A stretch of 64,000 nt of DNA from an uncultured Clostridia bacterium. Lineage in GTDB: Bacteria; Bacillota; Clostridia; Lachnospirales; Lachnospiraceae. The DNA is taken from positions 1 to 64,000 of the forward strand of contig CAMWKO010000010.1 in assembly GCA_947174885.1 (NCBI GenBank), given 5' to 3'. Below, piece by piece: positions 51,213 through 60,949 of this stretch. Each line of letters begins with the position of its first letter. The first letter of the stretch is position 1. The notes beneath the pieces are model-generated. The model ran no database searches, was not told the origin of the DNA, and was given only the letters and a program-made list of their open reading frames with translations. Position numbers and translations under genes: made by a program.

Positions 51213-52757
51213 ATGTATAGAATACTTGTAGTGGAACCAGATAAAAATTATAGAGAAGGTATTGTAAGGCTATTAAGAAATTCTGATTATGAAATGGCAG
51301 TTCAGACGGTGTCAAATGGAGAGACTGCCATAGAATTTGCTGCAAATAATTGCATAGATTTACTTATTACGGATATAATATTAGAGGATATAGATGGATT
51401 TTCACTTATTAATGAGATAAAAACAGTAAATGAAAATCTTGTGTTTATTATTATAAGTGAAAGCAATGAGTTTGGTGATGCTAAAAAAGCAATTAAACTA
51501 GGGGCTGTTGATTATATACACAAGCCATTTGAAAAAACAGAGTTTATAGAAGCAGTATCATTAGCTCTTAGCAGATGTGAGAAATTTAAAAATATCACAG
51601 AACAGACAGAAATTAACTATGAGTTTGTAAAAGAACATGTATTATTAAGTCTTTTATATGGTAAAAAAATAGAGGAAATAAAAATAGATGAGGAATTTGT
51701 AGAGAATTTCGAGGAATATAATAAGTATAAAAGATTGATATTAATAGAGTTTAGTAATGACTTTTTTAACAAAGCAGAAAATGATTTTGAAAGACAATTT
51801 ATAGAATTTTTGGAATTTAATAATATATATTGCCATTATATTAACCTAAATTCTACACAGTCGGTTCTATTGTTGGATGAGAAATTCTGTAGTGAAAATA
51901 GTGAAGAAAAGATTACATCTGTATGTGAAATCATAAAAAACAAGCTATCCATAAAATATTCAAGAAAATGTTTCCTTGCACTATCTTCAGAGATTGATAA
52001 TTGCAATGAATTGTCAAAAGCAATCGACGAAACAGAAGAGCTGATGGAACGTAAATTTTATGAAAATAACAGCAAAGTATTTGTAAAGATAAAAGAAGAA
52101 GAATCACCTATATTTGTCCAGTCAGACGATGATTCTCTGGTAAAACAGATTAAACAGGATATAAAGCTTAAAGATATTGAAAGTCTGAAGGACAGCTTTA
52201 ATATATTGTGGAACAGATATGGAAACAAAAAAAATTTATCACAGATATATATAAAGTTTGTATTTTCAAATATCTTAAAGGAATTTTATGATGCATTACC
52301 AAATGTCAGTGAGGTAGATTTGAACAATGAAGTGGACAAGCTATACAGAACTAATGCCTTAGCAGATTTAAAAGAAATTATGGATATAAATATTGCAAGA
52401 TTAGAAGAAGTATTTAATGTAAATCCTCAGATGGTACACCGGGAGGTAGAGTGTGTAAAACAATATATATTTAATAATTACATGAATGAAATAGGGGTAG
52501 AGCAGCTGGCAGAAATGGTATATATGGCACCAAGCTATTTGAGCTGTGTATTTAAAAAAGAAACAGGGCAGAATCTTAGTAAATTTATAAAATCAGTAAG
52601 AATGGAAAAAGCAAAAGATATGTTGGAAAATACCCATATGAAGATAGTCAGTATCAGCTCTGAGGTTGGATATCCAAATGTATCATATTTTTGCCAAAGC
52701 TTTAGGGAATATTTTGGAATTAGTCCTCAAAAATTTAGAACAAATGGAGAAAAGTAA
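51213..52757 (+). CDS. Response regulator with AraC-type output, YesN-like
   Basis: 514-residue transcription regulator. Residues 1-120 are a receiver domain: Glu8 and Asp10 in VVEPDK, phospho-acceptor Asp54 (LITD), Ser82, and Lys104 in IHKPF. The first acidic position is Glu instead of Asp. A linker of about 280 residues of unknown fold follows, and then the AraC double helix-turn-helix (about 412-514: VEQLAEMVYMAPSYLSCVFK, SISSEVGYPNVSYFCQSFREYF). YesN partners with a YesM-type histidine kinase; none is encoded in this window. It lies 221 bp before malE in the same direction, so it is a likely activator of the maltodextrin importer. Confidence 0.88.
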   Translation: MYRILVVEPDKNYREGIVRLLRNSDYEMAVQTVSNGETAIEFAANNCIDLLITDIILEDIDGFSLINEIKTVNENLVFIIISESNEFGDAKKAIKLGAVDYIHKPFEKTEFIEAVSLALSRCEKFKNITEQTEINYEFVKEHVLLSLLYGKKIEEIKIDEEFVENFEEYNKYKRLILIEFSNDFFNKAENDFERQFIEFLEFNNIYCHYINLNSTQSVLLLDEKFCSENSEEKITSVCEIIKNKLSIKYSRKCFLALSSEIDNCNELSKAIDETEELMERKFYENNSKVFVKIKEEESPIFVQSDDDSLVKQIKQDIKLKDIESLKDSFNILWNRYGNKKNLSQIYIKFVFSNILKEFYDALPNVSEVDLNNEVDKLYRTNALADLKEIMDINIARLEEVFNVNPQMVHREVECVKQYIFNNYMNEIGVEQLAEMVYMAPSYLSCVFKKETGQNLSKFIKSVRMEKAKDMLENTHMKIVSISSEVGYPNVSYFCQSFREYFGISPQKFRTNGEK

Positions 52758-52978
52758 TTGATTTTTTTGTGAGAAATGTCAAAAATAAAAAAGTATTTGA
52801 CGTTTTTTATAAAAAAAACACAGTAAATCAATATATATTTTGTGTATTTTTTATATATCTATAAAAAAACAATATATTTCTAATATTTATGATATATACA
52901 TTTTGTACAACAAAACATATAATTAGACAGTAACAAACAATCAGCAAATATGATTGGAAATAGGAGGAAAAGAAGATT
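52758..52978. promoter_or_regulatory. AT-rich control region upstream of malE
   Basis: A weak palindrome GTCAAA/TTTGAC (52788-52800) and two AATATATTT-type boxes (about 52840 and 52870) lie in a strongly A-tract-rich region. These would suit AraC-type direct-repeat binding. No clean TTGACA/TATAAT pair is present, as expected for an activator-dependent promoter. TAGGAGGAA is the malE ribosome binding site. Confidence 0.35.
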
Positions 52979-54265
52979 ATGAGATCTAAAAAATTAACTG
53001 CACTTTTAATGACAACAGCATTATGTGCAACAGCTCTTTTTGGTTGTGGTGATAGTTCTAATGATCCTACTACTAAAGGTGGCAATACTGGCGACGCAAC
53101 AACACCAGATCCAGCAAACGAGGAGAAAATTACAGCAACAATTAAAGTTGCAGCTCCATCAGAAGATCAGCAGGATGCAAACAACTGGTTAAAGACACAG
53201 TGTGAAAAGTTTAACGAAGAGCATCCAAACTGGGATCTTACATTTGAATATTTAGTAATCGGTGAAGATCAGGCAGGCGGAACAATTTCGCAGGATCCAG
53301 CAGCTGCTCCAGATGTATATATGTATGCATCAGATCAGATTAAGACATTAGTAGATGCAAATGCTATTATGCCAATCGTTGGTGATTTAGCTCAGTATGT
53401 AAAGGATACAAACTCAGAACAGATCGTAAAGAACGTTACATATAACGGAAATCTTTACGGTGTTCCATATACAGCTAACTGCTGGTATATGTACTATGAT
53501 AAGTCTGTATATTCTGAAGATGATGTTAAGAACTTAAATACAATGCTTGAAAAGGGAAAAGTAGCATTACCTATTTCTACAGCTTGGTATACAGAGTGTT
53601 TCTTCTTAGCAGCAGGATGTACAGTTGGTGATGATGATAATCCGGGAATTAACTTCTCAGGTGATGCAGGTGTTAAAGCTGCTAACTACATGATTGATTT
53701 AGGAGCTAATCCTAATTTCACAGATGCAAGTGGTGTTTCAGGTCTTGGTGATCAGTTCGATGCTATGTTCTCAGGTTCTTGGGATTTAGCAAACGCTAGA
53801 GAGGCTCTTGGTGATAACCTTGGTATTGCTTCTAAGCCACAAATTACATTTGAAGATGGTACAACAGGTCAGTTAAGCGGTTTTGCTTCAGCTAAGGCTA
53901 TCGGTATTAATCCAAACTGTCAGAATCAGCAGGTTGCTGTAGCATTAGCTAAGTTCTTAAGCGGTGAAGAAGCTCAGAAGGCTCGTTACGATGCTCGTGG
54001 TGTTATCCCATGTAATACAGCATTACTTGAGGATGAAGCAATCAAGAATGATGAAGCATTTATTGCTCAGAACGAAGCTTATAATCAGGATATGATTCAG
54101 CCAGCATACCTTGGCGATACAGGTTACTGGGATGAAGCAGCTAATTTCGGTAAAGCTGTTTTACCAGGTGCTGAAGATGCAGTAACACATGACAATGTAG
54201 CTGAAAAGGTTGAAACATTTAATAAAACATTGGCAGATAAGTATGCACAGTCATTAGGTAACTAA
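52979..54265 (+). CDS. malE: Maltodextrin-binding lipoprotein of an ABC importer
   Basis: Extracellular solute-binding protein (family 1) of the MalEFG importer, tethered by lipid: signal MRSKKLTALLMTTALCATALFGC with the lipobox ending at Cys23, then a linker rich in Thr, Asp and Gly. The mature 400 residues have the MBP-like core (KTQCEKFNEEHPNW, YGVPYTANCWYMYYDKSVY, FLSGEEAQKARYD). Its codon use is biased to GCT, TTC and AAC, like the phosphorylase, consistent with high expression. The ligand is inferred from neighbouring starch enzymes and MalF/MalG similarity. TAGGAGGAA is well placed; a hairpin follows at 54288. Confidence 0.9.
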   Translation: MRSKKLTALLMTTALCATALFGCGDSSNDPTTKGGNTGDATTPDPANEEKITATIKVAAPSEDQQDANNWLKTQCEKFNEEHPNWDLTFEYLVIGEDQAGGTISQDPAAAPDVYMYASDQIKTLVDANAIMPIVGDLAQYVKDTNSEQIVKNVTYNGNLYGVPYTANCWYMYYDKSVYSEDDVKNLNTMLEKGKVALPISTAWYTECFFLAAGCTVGDDDNPGINFSGDAGVKAANYMIDLGANPNFTDASGVSGLGDQFDAMFSGSWDLANAREALGDNLGIASKPQITFEDGTTGQLSGFASAKAIGINPNCQNQQVAVALAKFLSGEEAQKARYDARGVIPCNTALLEDEAIKNDEAFIAQNEAYNQDMIQPAYLGDTGYWDEAANFGKAVLPGAEDAVTHDNVAEKVETFNKTLADKYAQSLGN

Positions 54266-54287
54266 TCAGCTGTTTTGAATAAGACAG

Positions 54288-54323
54288 TTTCTCCACAGTT
54301 TCTATATGGAAGCTGTGGAGAAA
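54288..54323 (+). other. Intercistronic hairpin between malE and malF
   Basis: TTTCTCCACAG and CTGTGGAGAAA make an 11-bp stem with a 14-nt loop 23 nt after the malE stop. Such hairpins often raise binding-protein mRNA relative to the membrane genes. It has no long U-run, so it may act through stability or partial termination. Confidence 0.6.
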
Positions 54324-54344
54324 ATATTCTATGGAGGTAGTGTT

Positions 54345-55712
54345 GTGAAGAAGAAAAAAAAGGCTTTAAATGCCCCTTCTGAATTTAGTAAAGATTATAC
54401 TGTCAGCAAGGCATTAGCTAAGGGCGATATCTTTACAAAGCTCTCATTCCTTATTATGGGTTTGGGTAATATAGTTAGAAAACAGTTTATTAAAGGTTTA
54501 TTGTTTTTGGCTGTAGAAATTGGATTTATTTATTTCATGGTTACCTATGGTATAAGTAATATATCGATGCTTCCATCGCTTGGAGGAAGAGAAGCAGGAT
54601 ACGTTCTTGATCCTACAGGTCAGTTTATGACTTATGTAGAGGGTGACGATTCTAAGCTTGTACTGTTATATGGTGTTGTTTCTATAGTTATATGTATTGC
54701 GTTTTTCTTATTCTGGAGAGAAACAGTTAAAAGTGCATATATGGCACAGGTACTCAGGAAAAAGGGTAAGCATGTAAATAATTTCTTTGAAGATATAAAA
54801 GACTTATTTAACAGTAACTTGCATAAGTTATTATTAGCATTACCTATTACAGGTGTTGTAGCATTTACTATTTTGCCACTGATTTATATGATTTCAATGG
54901 CATTTACTAATTACACAAAAATCGGAGGCCATTTACAATTATTTAACTGGGTTGGTCTTGATAACTTCTTTGATGTTGTATCATTAAAAGGTGATATTGG
55001 TAAACAGTTCTGGGCTGTAGCAGGATGGACTATTGTTTGGGCAATTTTAGCTACATTCCTAAACTATATCTTAGGTATGTTATTGGCTATTATTATAAAT
55101 AGAAAAGGAACAAGACTTAAAGGAATGTGGAGATTCTTATTCATTTTGTCAATAGCAATTCCACAGTTTGTTTCTTTATTGATTATCAGAACGATGTTAG
55201 GTCCAAATGGTCCTGTAAATAATGCGATTTTGAGTGAGCCGGTTCCATTTTTTACAAATGCTACGTATGCAAGAATAACAGTAATAGTTGTAAATCTTTG
55301 GGTAGGTATTCCTTATACAATGTTACAGGTAACAGGTATTTTGCAGAATATTCCGGCTGATTTGTATGAGGCTGCAAGAGTAGACGGTGCGAATGCCATT
55401 ACTACATTCTTTAAGATTACATTACCATATATGTTATTTGTTACAGGTCCATATCTTGTATCTACATTTACAGGTAATGTAAATAACTTCAACGTAATCT
55501 ACTTATTAACAGGTGGTGATCCTAGACCGGTTGGTAGTACGGCGGGTAAGACAGACCTTTTGGTTACGTGGTTATTTAAGCTTACTATTAATGAACAACG
55601 GTATAACGTTGGTGCTGTAATCGGTATTATGACATTTATTGTACTTTCTATCGTTTCAATTATAACCTATAGAAATACAAACGCATATAAAGATGAGGAG
55701 GGATTCCAGTAA
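54345..55712 (+). CDS. malF: Maltodextrin ABC transporter permease
   Basis: Membrane subunit of the importer. About eight helices: an extended N-terminal part (GLGNIVRKQFIKG, several helices in the first 150 residues), a large loop, and then the BPD_transp_1 core with the EAA motif in the region YEAARVDGANAITTFFKITLP. The length from GTG 54345 is 455 residues. GTG 54345 is preferred because TGGAGGTA lies 6 nt upstream; ATG 54306 in the same frame would add 13 residues and sits in the hairpin region. The GG-Q-x-x-x-KG segment of its N-terminus is also seen in the relic at 30713. Confidence 0.9.
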   Translation: MKKKKKALNAPSEFSKDYTVSKALAKGDIFTKLSFLIMGLGNIVRKQFIKGLLFLAVEIGFIYFMVTYGISNISMLPSLGGREAGYVLDPTGQFMTYVEGDDSKLVLLYGVVSIVICIAFFLFWRETVKSAYMAQVLRKKGKHVNNFFEDIKDLFNSNLHKLLLALPITGVVAFTILPLIYMISMAFTNYTKIGGHLQLFNWVGLDNFFDVVSLKGDIGKQFWAVAGWTIVWAILATFLNYILGMLLAIIINRKGTRLKGMWRFLFILSIAIPQFVSLLIIRTMLGPNGPVNNAILSEPVPFFTNATYARITVIVVNLWVGIPYTMLQVTGILQNIPADLYEAARVDGANAITTFFKITLPYMLFVTGPYLVSTFTGNVNNFNVIYLLTGGDPRPVGSTAGKTDLLVTWLFKLTINEQRYNVGAVIGIMTFIVLSIVSIITYRNTNAYKDEEGFQ

Positions 55713-55713
55713 G

Positions 55714-56601
55714 ATGAAAAAAAATAGTTCTGAAGCTGTTCAATATACATCAGCGAAACTTAAAAGACTTGTAATGGATATCATAACTCATATCTTTCTT
55801 ACTGTTTTAGCAATAATTTGGATTGCACCGGTTGTATGGGTTATTATTACAAGCTTTAGAGGTGAGAAGGGTGACTTTATAGATAGAATAATACCTAATT
55901 CGTTTACAATAAACAATTATAAAAAATTATTCACAGATACGGGTACTCTTAACTTCCCTAGAATGTTTATGAATACCCTTATCATATCAGTAATAGTATG
56001 TTTAATATCTTCTTTCTTTGTTCTTTCAGTTGCATTTTGTATGTCAAGATTGAGATTTAAGACAAGAAGAACTTTTATGAACATATGTATGATTCTTGGT
56101 TTATTCCCTGGTTTCATGTCAATGGTTGCTGTTTACTTTATTTTAAAGGCACTTGGACTTACAGAAGGTGGATTAATTAAGGTAGCTTTAATACTTGTAT
56201 ACTCGGGAGGCTCCGGTATGGGCTTCTATATTGCCAAAGGTTTCTTTGATACTATTCCAAAGTCACTTGATGAGGCAGCATGTATCGACGGAGCAACTAA
56301 GTTCCAGGTGTTTACAAAGGTTATTATACCACTTAGTAAACCAATTATTGTATATACGGTATTAACAGCTTTCATGGGTCCTTGGTTGGATTTCATATTT
56401 GCTAAGGTTATTTGTTTAACAAATATTAAAGAATATACAGTAGCTATAGGTTTATGGAATATGCTTGAAAAGGAATATGTATATCAGTGGTTTAATTCAT
56501 TCTGTGCAGGTGCAGTATTGATTTCAATTCCTATTTCGATTATTTTCATTCTTATGCAGAAATTCTATCAGGATGGTATGTCAGGCGCTGTTAAAGGTTA
56601 A
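55714..56601 (+). CDS. malG: Maltodextrin ABC transporter permease
   Basis: Second membrane subunit of the importer: 295 residues with six helices. It carries the EAA loop in FDTIPKSLDEAACIDGATKFQ (about residues 185-205), then FTKVIIPLSKP. The segment LGLFPGFMSMVAVYFIL is matched by the relic at 31089. ATG 55714 follows the malF stop by 1 nt with GAGGAGGG about 10 nt upstream. No ATPase gene is present in the operon; Gram-positive MalEFG systems commonly use a shared MsmX/MsmK ATPase encoded elsewhere. Confidence 0.91.
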   Translation: MKKNSSEAVQYTSAKLKRLVMDIITHIFLTVLAIIWIAPVVWVIITSFRGEKGDFIDRIIPNSFTINNYKKLFTDTGTLNFPRMFMNTLIISVIVCLISSFFVLSVAFCMSRLRFKTRRTFMNICMILGLFPGFMSMVAVYFILKALGLTEGGLIKVALILVYSGGSGMGFYIAKGFFDTIPKSLDEAACIDGATKFQVFTKVIIPLSKPIIVYTVLTAFMGPWLDFIFAKVICLTNIKEYTVAIGLWNMLEKEYVYQWFNSFCAGAVLISIPISIIFILMQKFYQDGMSGAVKG

Positions 56602-56617
56602 TCATATTGATTCATAC

Positions 56618-56651
56618 AAAAGGGAATGTGGTTCACTGCATTCCTTTTTTG
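56618..56651 (+). terminator. Terminator of malEFG
   Basis: AAAAGGGAATG and CATTCCTTTTTT, with a short loop and T-run, 17 nt after the malG stop. Confidence 0.85.
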
Positions 56652-56673
56652 TATATATGGGCAACAAGTCGGT

Positions 56674-56693
56674 TATATGTGTAAGCACATATA
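56674..56693. promoter_or_regulatory. 20-bp palindrome upstream of the amylase gene
   Basis: TATATGTG-TAAG-CACATATA, a perfect 8-bp inverted repeat around a 4-nt centre, 100 bp before the amylase ATG. It could be an operator for a LacI/AraC-type regulator; no consensus cre site for CcpA was recognised. Confidence 0.4.
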
Positions 56694-56792
56694 TTTGATA
56701 AATGCCGTGGAATTCAGATATCAATCGCTTTTTGAAGCTGTAGGAGTATGTAAGACAGCTAGTGAGAAAGGTATCTGACTATAGGAGGTTCT

Positions 56793-58469
56793 ATGAGAAA
56801 GATATTTAAAAAAGTGTGTTCAATAATACTTATATCATCATTATCCGTTACAATTTTAGCAGGTTGTGGCGGGGATGAAAAGAAACCGGAGGAAACAACA
56901 ACTGTTGATATATCAACGCTCACACCTGAAGAATACTATAATGTATTGTCATGGAAGGATGAAGAATTTGAATTATCTACTGAGGATCATTATAGAAACT
57001 ATTATGAAGTTTTTGTATATTCATATGCTGACAGTAATGGCGATGGTATAGGCGATATAAATGGTTTGATTTCAAAGTTGGATTATATTGAAGATATGGG
57101 ATTTAATGGAATTTGGCTTATGCCTGTTATGCCTTCAACTACATATCACAAATATGATGTAATAGACTATTATGACATAGACGAAGAATATGGTACTATG
57201 GATGATTTTAAAAATTTGGTTGAAGAATGTCACAAGAGAAATATTAATATAATTATTGATTTAGTATTTAACCATACATCATCACAGCATGAGTGGTTTA
57301 AGACTGCAAGAGACTATTACAAGTCTTTAGATGCAGGACAGGAACCTGATTTTGAAGAATGTCCGGAAGCAGATTATTACAATTTCAAGAAAGAAGAGGA
57401 TATAAAAACTCCTAATGCATATACAAAGGTTGCAGGAACAGAATACTTCTATGAAAGTCAGTTCTGGTCAGGTATGCCTGATCTTAATCTTAAAAGTGAA
57501 GCGGTAAGACATGAAATTGAAAAAATAGTTGATTTCTGGATAGAGATTGGTGTTGACGGCTTCAGATTAGATGCTGCAAAGGAGTATTTTTCAGGTGGAA
57601 CGGATGCGAATGTTGAAGTACTTGACTGGTTCTGTAGCTATGTAAAGAGTGTAAGAGAAGATGCATATATTGTTGCGGAGGTATGGGATTCTCAAGCTAC
57701 AATCGCAAATTACTACAAAAGCGGAATAGAAAGTATTTTTGACTATGCTTTTGGTAATTATTCAGGTATTTTAGTTAAAAGTATAAATCAGATGAACGGC
57801 CAATGGTTTGCTAAGTGTTTAGAGAGTGGTGAAAACAAATACTATGAGAGTAATTCAGAAATGGTAAATGCTCCATTTGCAAGTAATCATGATACAGGAA
57901 GAATTCCGGGTTTTGTATCAAATGATGAAAATAAGGTTAAATTTGCAGGTGCATTAAATCAGCTTATGTCAGGGTGTTCATTCGCATACTATGGTGAAGA
58001 AATAGGTATGACCGGTAGCGTATCTGCAAAAGATGAAAATGCAAGAGCACCAATGAACTGGTCTAACTTCTCAGGAGGTGTTACTACTGTCGGTCCTCCG
58101 GCTATGGATGAAATTGAACATAGATTTCCAAGTGCTGAAGAGCAGTTAAAGGATAAAAATTCAATTTTATGGTATTATAAGCAAATGCTCCATATAAGAA
58201 GTACTTATGAAGAAATAGCAAGAGGCAAAACAACTGCTATTGAAGTTTCTGAGGATACCGCTATAGCCGGAATTAAAAAGACATATAATGATAAAGAGAT
58301 GATTATTTTATGTAACTTTGGAATAGAAGAAAAGACCGTTACATTGTCAAAGGATACATATGGCTATGAAGCGTTAGTTGCAACATTAGTTACAAGTACA
58401 GATTATGAAGTAAAGATTGATGGTGAAACAATTACCTTACCTCCATATGGAATTGCATTTTTGAAATAG
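56793..58469 (+). CDS. Secreted lipoprotein alpha-amylase (GH13)
   Basis: Starch-degrading enzyme anchored outside the membrane: signal MRKIFKKVCSIILISSL...LAGC with lipidated Cys, then a short KPEETTT linker. The GH13 catalytic core spans about 65-480, with DLVFNHTSSQHEWF (region I), Asp260 (GFRLDAAKEY), Glu296 (VAEVWD) and Asp367 (SNHD). No carbohydrate-binding module or cell-wall anchor is apparent in the 558 residues. It follows the importer operon with its own palindrome and AGGAGG site. It would supply maltodextrins to MalE. Confidence 0.9.
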   Translation: MRKIFKKVCSIILISSLSVTILAGCGGDEKKPEETTTVDISTLTPEEYYNVLSWKDEEFELSTEDHYRNYYEVFVYSYADSNGDGIGDINGLISKLDYIEDMGFNGIWLMPVMPSTTYHKYDVIDYYDIDEEYGTMDDFKNLVEECHKRNINIIIDLVFNHTSSQHEWFKTARDYYKSLDAGQEPDFEECPEADYYNFKKEEDIKTPNAYTKVAGTEYFYESQFWSGMPDLNLKSEAVRHEIEKIVDFWIEIGVDGFRLDAAKEYFSGGTDANVEVLDWFCSYVKSVREDAYIVAEVWDSQATIANYYKSGIESIFDYAFGNYSGILVKSINQMNGQWFAKCLESGENKYYESNSEMVNAPFASNHDTGRIPGFVSNDENKVKFAGALNQLMSGCSFAYYGEEIGMTGSVSAKDENARAPMNWSNFSGGVTTVGPPAMDEIEHRFPSAEEQLKDKNSILWYYKQMLHIRSTYEEIARGKTTAIEVSEDTAIAGIKKTYNDKEMIILCNFGIEEKTVTLSKDTYGYEALVATLVTSTDYEVKIDGETITLPPYGIAFLK

Positions 58470-58558
58470 ATTTAATGCAGTTATATTTGAAAATAATCAT
58501 ATTGTCTTGTTGCTTCATAAATGTTATTGCATAATTTTTTAGAGTTTATATTATAATA

Positions 58559-58584
58559 ACACCGAGTTTTTTACAACTCAGTGT
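58559..58584. repeat. Third copy of the ACACCGAGTT palindrome
   Basis: ACACCGAGTT/AACTCAGTGT, preceded by TTATAATA, matches the hairpins at 289-315 and 8804-8831. It confirms a dispersed family. The surrounding 474-bp gap (58470-58943) has no gene. Confidence 0.75.
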
Positions 58585-58589
58585 GTCGA

Positions 58590-58659
58590 GTGACTATGTC
58601 AGAAGAATTTATTATATTTTTAAGGTAAATAATAAATTCATGAAGCATAGTCACTTTTT
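58590..58659 (+). terminator. Long hairpin with T-run after the amylase gene
   Basis: GTGACTATG (58590-58598) pairs with CATAGTCAC (58646-58654) around an inner arm AGAATTTATTAT/ATAATAAATTC, followed by TTTTTAT. It acts as a terminator; its outer part is a probable extension of the palindromic repeat family. Confidence 0.65.
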
Positions 58660-58943
58660 ATATGATGGAAAATCTTATTAATCATCACAAAAACAGTATA
58701 GAAAAGTTTACTTTTTATTCCATTTTTTGTACAATATGTTTACATCCTTTAAAAATTGTTAACTATATGAATACTGAAATAAAAGACAGGAAACCAAAGT
58801 GTACGGCAGGTAGATTTTTTTAGGAAAATAGAGTAAAATATGAATATTGAGAAATCTGATTAAAACAACAGATGACACACTTATGCTACTTAACAGATTT
58901 CTATGGTAGATTTTACTTGACTACACATGGAAAGGAAATGATT

Positions 58944-60899
58944 ATGAAATTTATATATGGCAAAAATGATTTATACGATATTGACAGAGCAGAAGAAAAC
59001 TGCTATCTTCTGACAAACGGTCTGGGTGGATTTTCTTCACTTACCATTGCAGGTACTAATGCGAGATGTGACCATACGCTTTTTATGGCAGCACTTACAG
59101 CACCGAATAAAAGATATCAGCTTATTGAAAATACTTATGAGGAATTATATATAGGAGAAGAAAAATTTGTATTATCTGCTTCAAGATATGTTTCAAAAGC
59201 AAATAATGAAAAAGGAAATTTATATTTAAATTCTTTTTCGTTTGAATATCTTCCGGAATATCACTATGTTGTAAATGGCGTTGAAGTAATCAAAACTATA
59301 GTATTAAAGCATGAAGAAAATAAACTTGGTATCAAGTATGAAATTATAAATCATGGGATTAAAGAGGTTAGGCTCGTAGTTACTCCATGGCTGCAGTTTA
59401 TTAATAAGGGTGGAAAACTGGAAACCGGAAGGAAATTTATACTTGAAGATAACAAAATATCCAGTGAAAAAATAGATGTATATTTTTCTACAAACGGAAC
59501 AGTTAAAGAGCATAAGACAGAATATATTGAAGATTTATATTTTAAATCAGATGCAGAGGATGGAAGATTTGCACTGGGATGTGTTGCACACAATCACTCT
59601 ATCATTTTTACGGGAGAGGGAGAATACAGCATTATTTACAGTACCGAAAAAGTAACATATGAAAATGTATGTAATAGTGTGGATGAAATGATTTCAGATG
59701 AAATAGACAGAAAGATGAAGCTTAAAGAGGTGGCCGGTTTAAAGGATGAATATGCAAATACACTTGTTATGGCTGCAAATGATTATATAACATACAGGGA
59801 ATCTACAAATGGTAAATCTATTTTGGCAGGATATCCGTTTTTTGAGGATTGGGGAAGAGATACAATGATTGCACTGTTTGGATGTACGATTACTACTAAA
59901 CAGTATGAGGATGCAAAGAGCATTCTTAGAACTTTTATGAAGTACTGTAGAAAAGGTATTATGCCGAATCTCTTTCCAGAGGGAGAGGATGCTCCTATGT
60001 ACAATACTGTAGATGCCTCATTGCTATTTATAAATGCAGTATATTCTTACTATAATTCTTCAAAGGATATAGAATTTGTTAAAGAAGCCTATCCTGTAAT
60101 AGAGGAAATTATCAAGTGGTATATGACAGGTACCGACTTTAATATTAAGATGGATGAAGACGGATTAATATCAGCAGGTGGGGGATTAGATCAGGTTACC
60201 TGGATGGACGTAAGATTTGGGGACATTCTTCCTACACCAAGACATGGCAAGCCGGTGGAAATAAATGCTTACTGGTATAATGCGTTAATGATTATGGAAG
60301 AATTTAGTGATAAGATAAATGTTACAGATAGAATATGCGACTTTAAAGAACTGGCAGAAAGAGTACAAAAGAGCTTTCTTAAGAACTTCTGGAATGAGAA
60401 GGAGGATTGTCTGAAGGATTTGTATTCGGGAACCGAAAATGACTGCCAGATACGATGTAACCAGATATGGGCTGCATCAATGCCGTATTCAATGCTTGAT
60501 GAAGATAAGGCAGATAAAGTTATTACTAAAGTATTTGAAGAACTGTATACACCATTGGGACTTAGAAGTCTGTCACCAAAGGATAAGGAATTTAAACCAT
60601 TCTATGGTGGTAAATGGTTTGACAGGGATATGGCATATCATCAGGGAACTGTATGGGGATTTCCTCTTGGTGCATATTACCTTGCATATCTGAAATGGGC
60701 TAAGGATAAAACAAAGGCTAAAATAATTGTAAGAAGACAGCTAAACGGTTTAGAGGCCGGATTTAGAGAGGGGTGTATAGGACACATAGCTGAGATATAC
60801 AGCGGATTATATCCTCATGATTCAAAGGGTTGCTTTGCACAGGCATGGAGTGTGGGTGAATTGCTTAGAGTATATGAGGAGTTAGAGAATATGGAATAA
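58944..60899 (+). CDS. Glycogen debranching enzyme (amylo-alpha-1,6-glucosidase domain)
   Basis: 651-residue cytoplasmic enzyme. N-terminal GDE_N-like beta domain (1-250, opening LLTNGLGGFSSLTIAGTNAR), then the (alpha/alpha)6 catalytic domain of the amylo-1,6-glucosidase family (about 270-640) with DWGRDTMIALFG, EGEDAPMYNTVDASLLF, EINAYWYNALMIM and YHQGTVWGFPLGAY. It removes alpha-1,6-linked branch glucose or limit-dextrin branches in glycogen and maltodextrin. Start: ATG 58944 (or 58938) after AAAGGAA; the frame is open upstream to 58872 but without a site. Pullulanase follows in the same direction 50 nt downstream. Confidence 0.9.
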   Translation: MKFIYGKNDLYDIDRAEENCYLLTNGLGGFSSLTIAGTNARCDHTLFMAALTAPNKRYQLIENTYEELYIGEEKFVLSASRYVSKANNEKGNLYLNSFSFEYLPEYHYVVNGVEVIKTIVLKHEENKLGIKYEIINHGIKEVRLVVTPWLQFINKGGKLETGRKFILEDNKISSEKIDVYFSTNGTVKEHKTEYIEDLYFKSDAEDGRFALGCVAHNHSIIFTGEGEYSIIYSTEKVTYENVCNSVDEMISDEIDRKMKLKEVAGLKDEYANTLVMAANDYITYRESTNGKSILAGYPFFEDWGRDTMIALFGCTITTKQYEDAKSILRTFMKYCRKGIMPNLFPEGEDAPMYNTVDASLLFINAVYSYYNSSKDIEFVKEAYPVIEEIIKWYMTGTDFNIKMDEDGLISAGGGLDQVTWMDVRFGDILPTPRHGKPVEINAYWYNALMIMEEFSDKINVTDRICDFKELAERVQKSFLKNFWNEKEDCLKDLYSGTENDCQIRCNQIWAASMPYSMLDEDKADKVITKVFEELYTPLGLRSLSPKDKEFKPFYGGKWFDRDMAYHQGTVWGFPLGAYYLAYLKWAKDKTKAKIIVRRQLNGLEAGFREGCIGHIAEIYSGLYPHDSKGCFAQAWSVGELLRVYEELENME

Positions 60900-60949
60900 A
60901 AATTATTTATGTCCAATAATATAAAAATATAATAATTCAAGGAGACCAT

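Noticed and set aside
54306-54344. Upstream ATG start for malF
   Set aside because: It falls within the malE-malF hairpin and lacks a ribosome binding site; GTG 54345 has TGGAGGTA 6 nt upstream.
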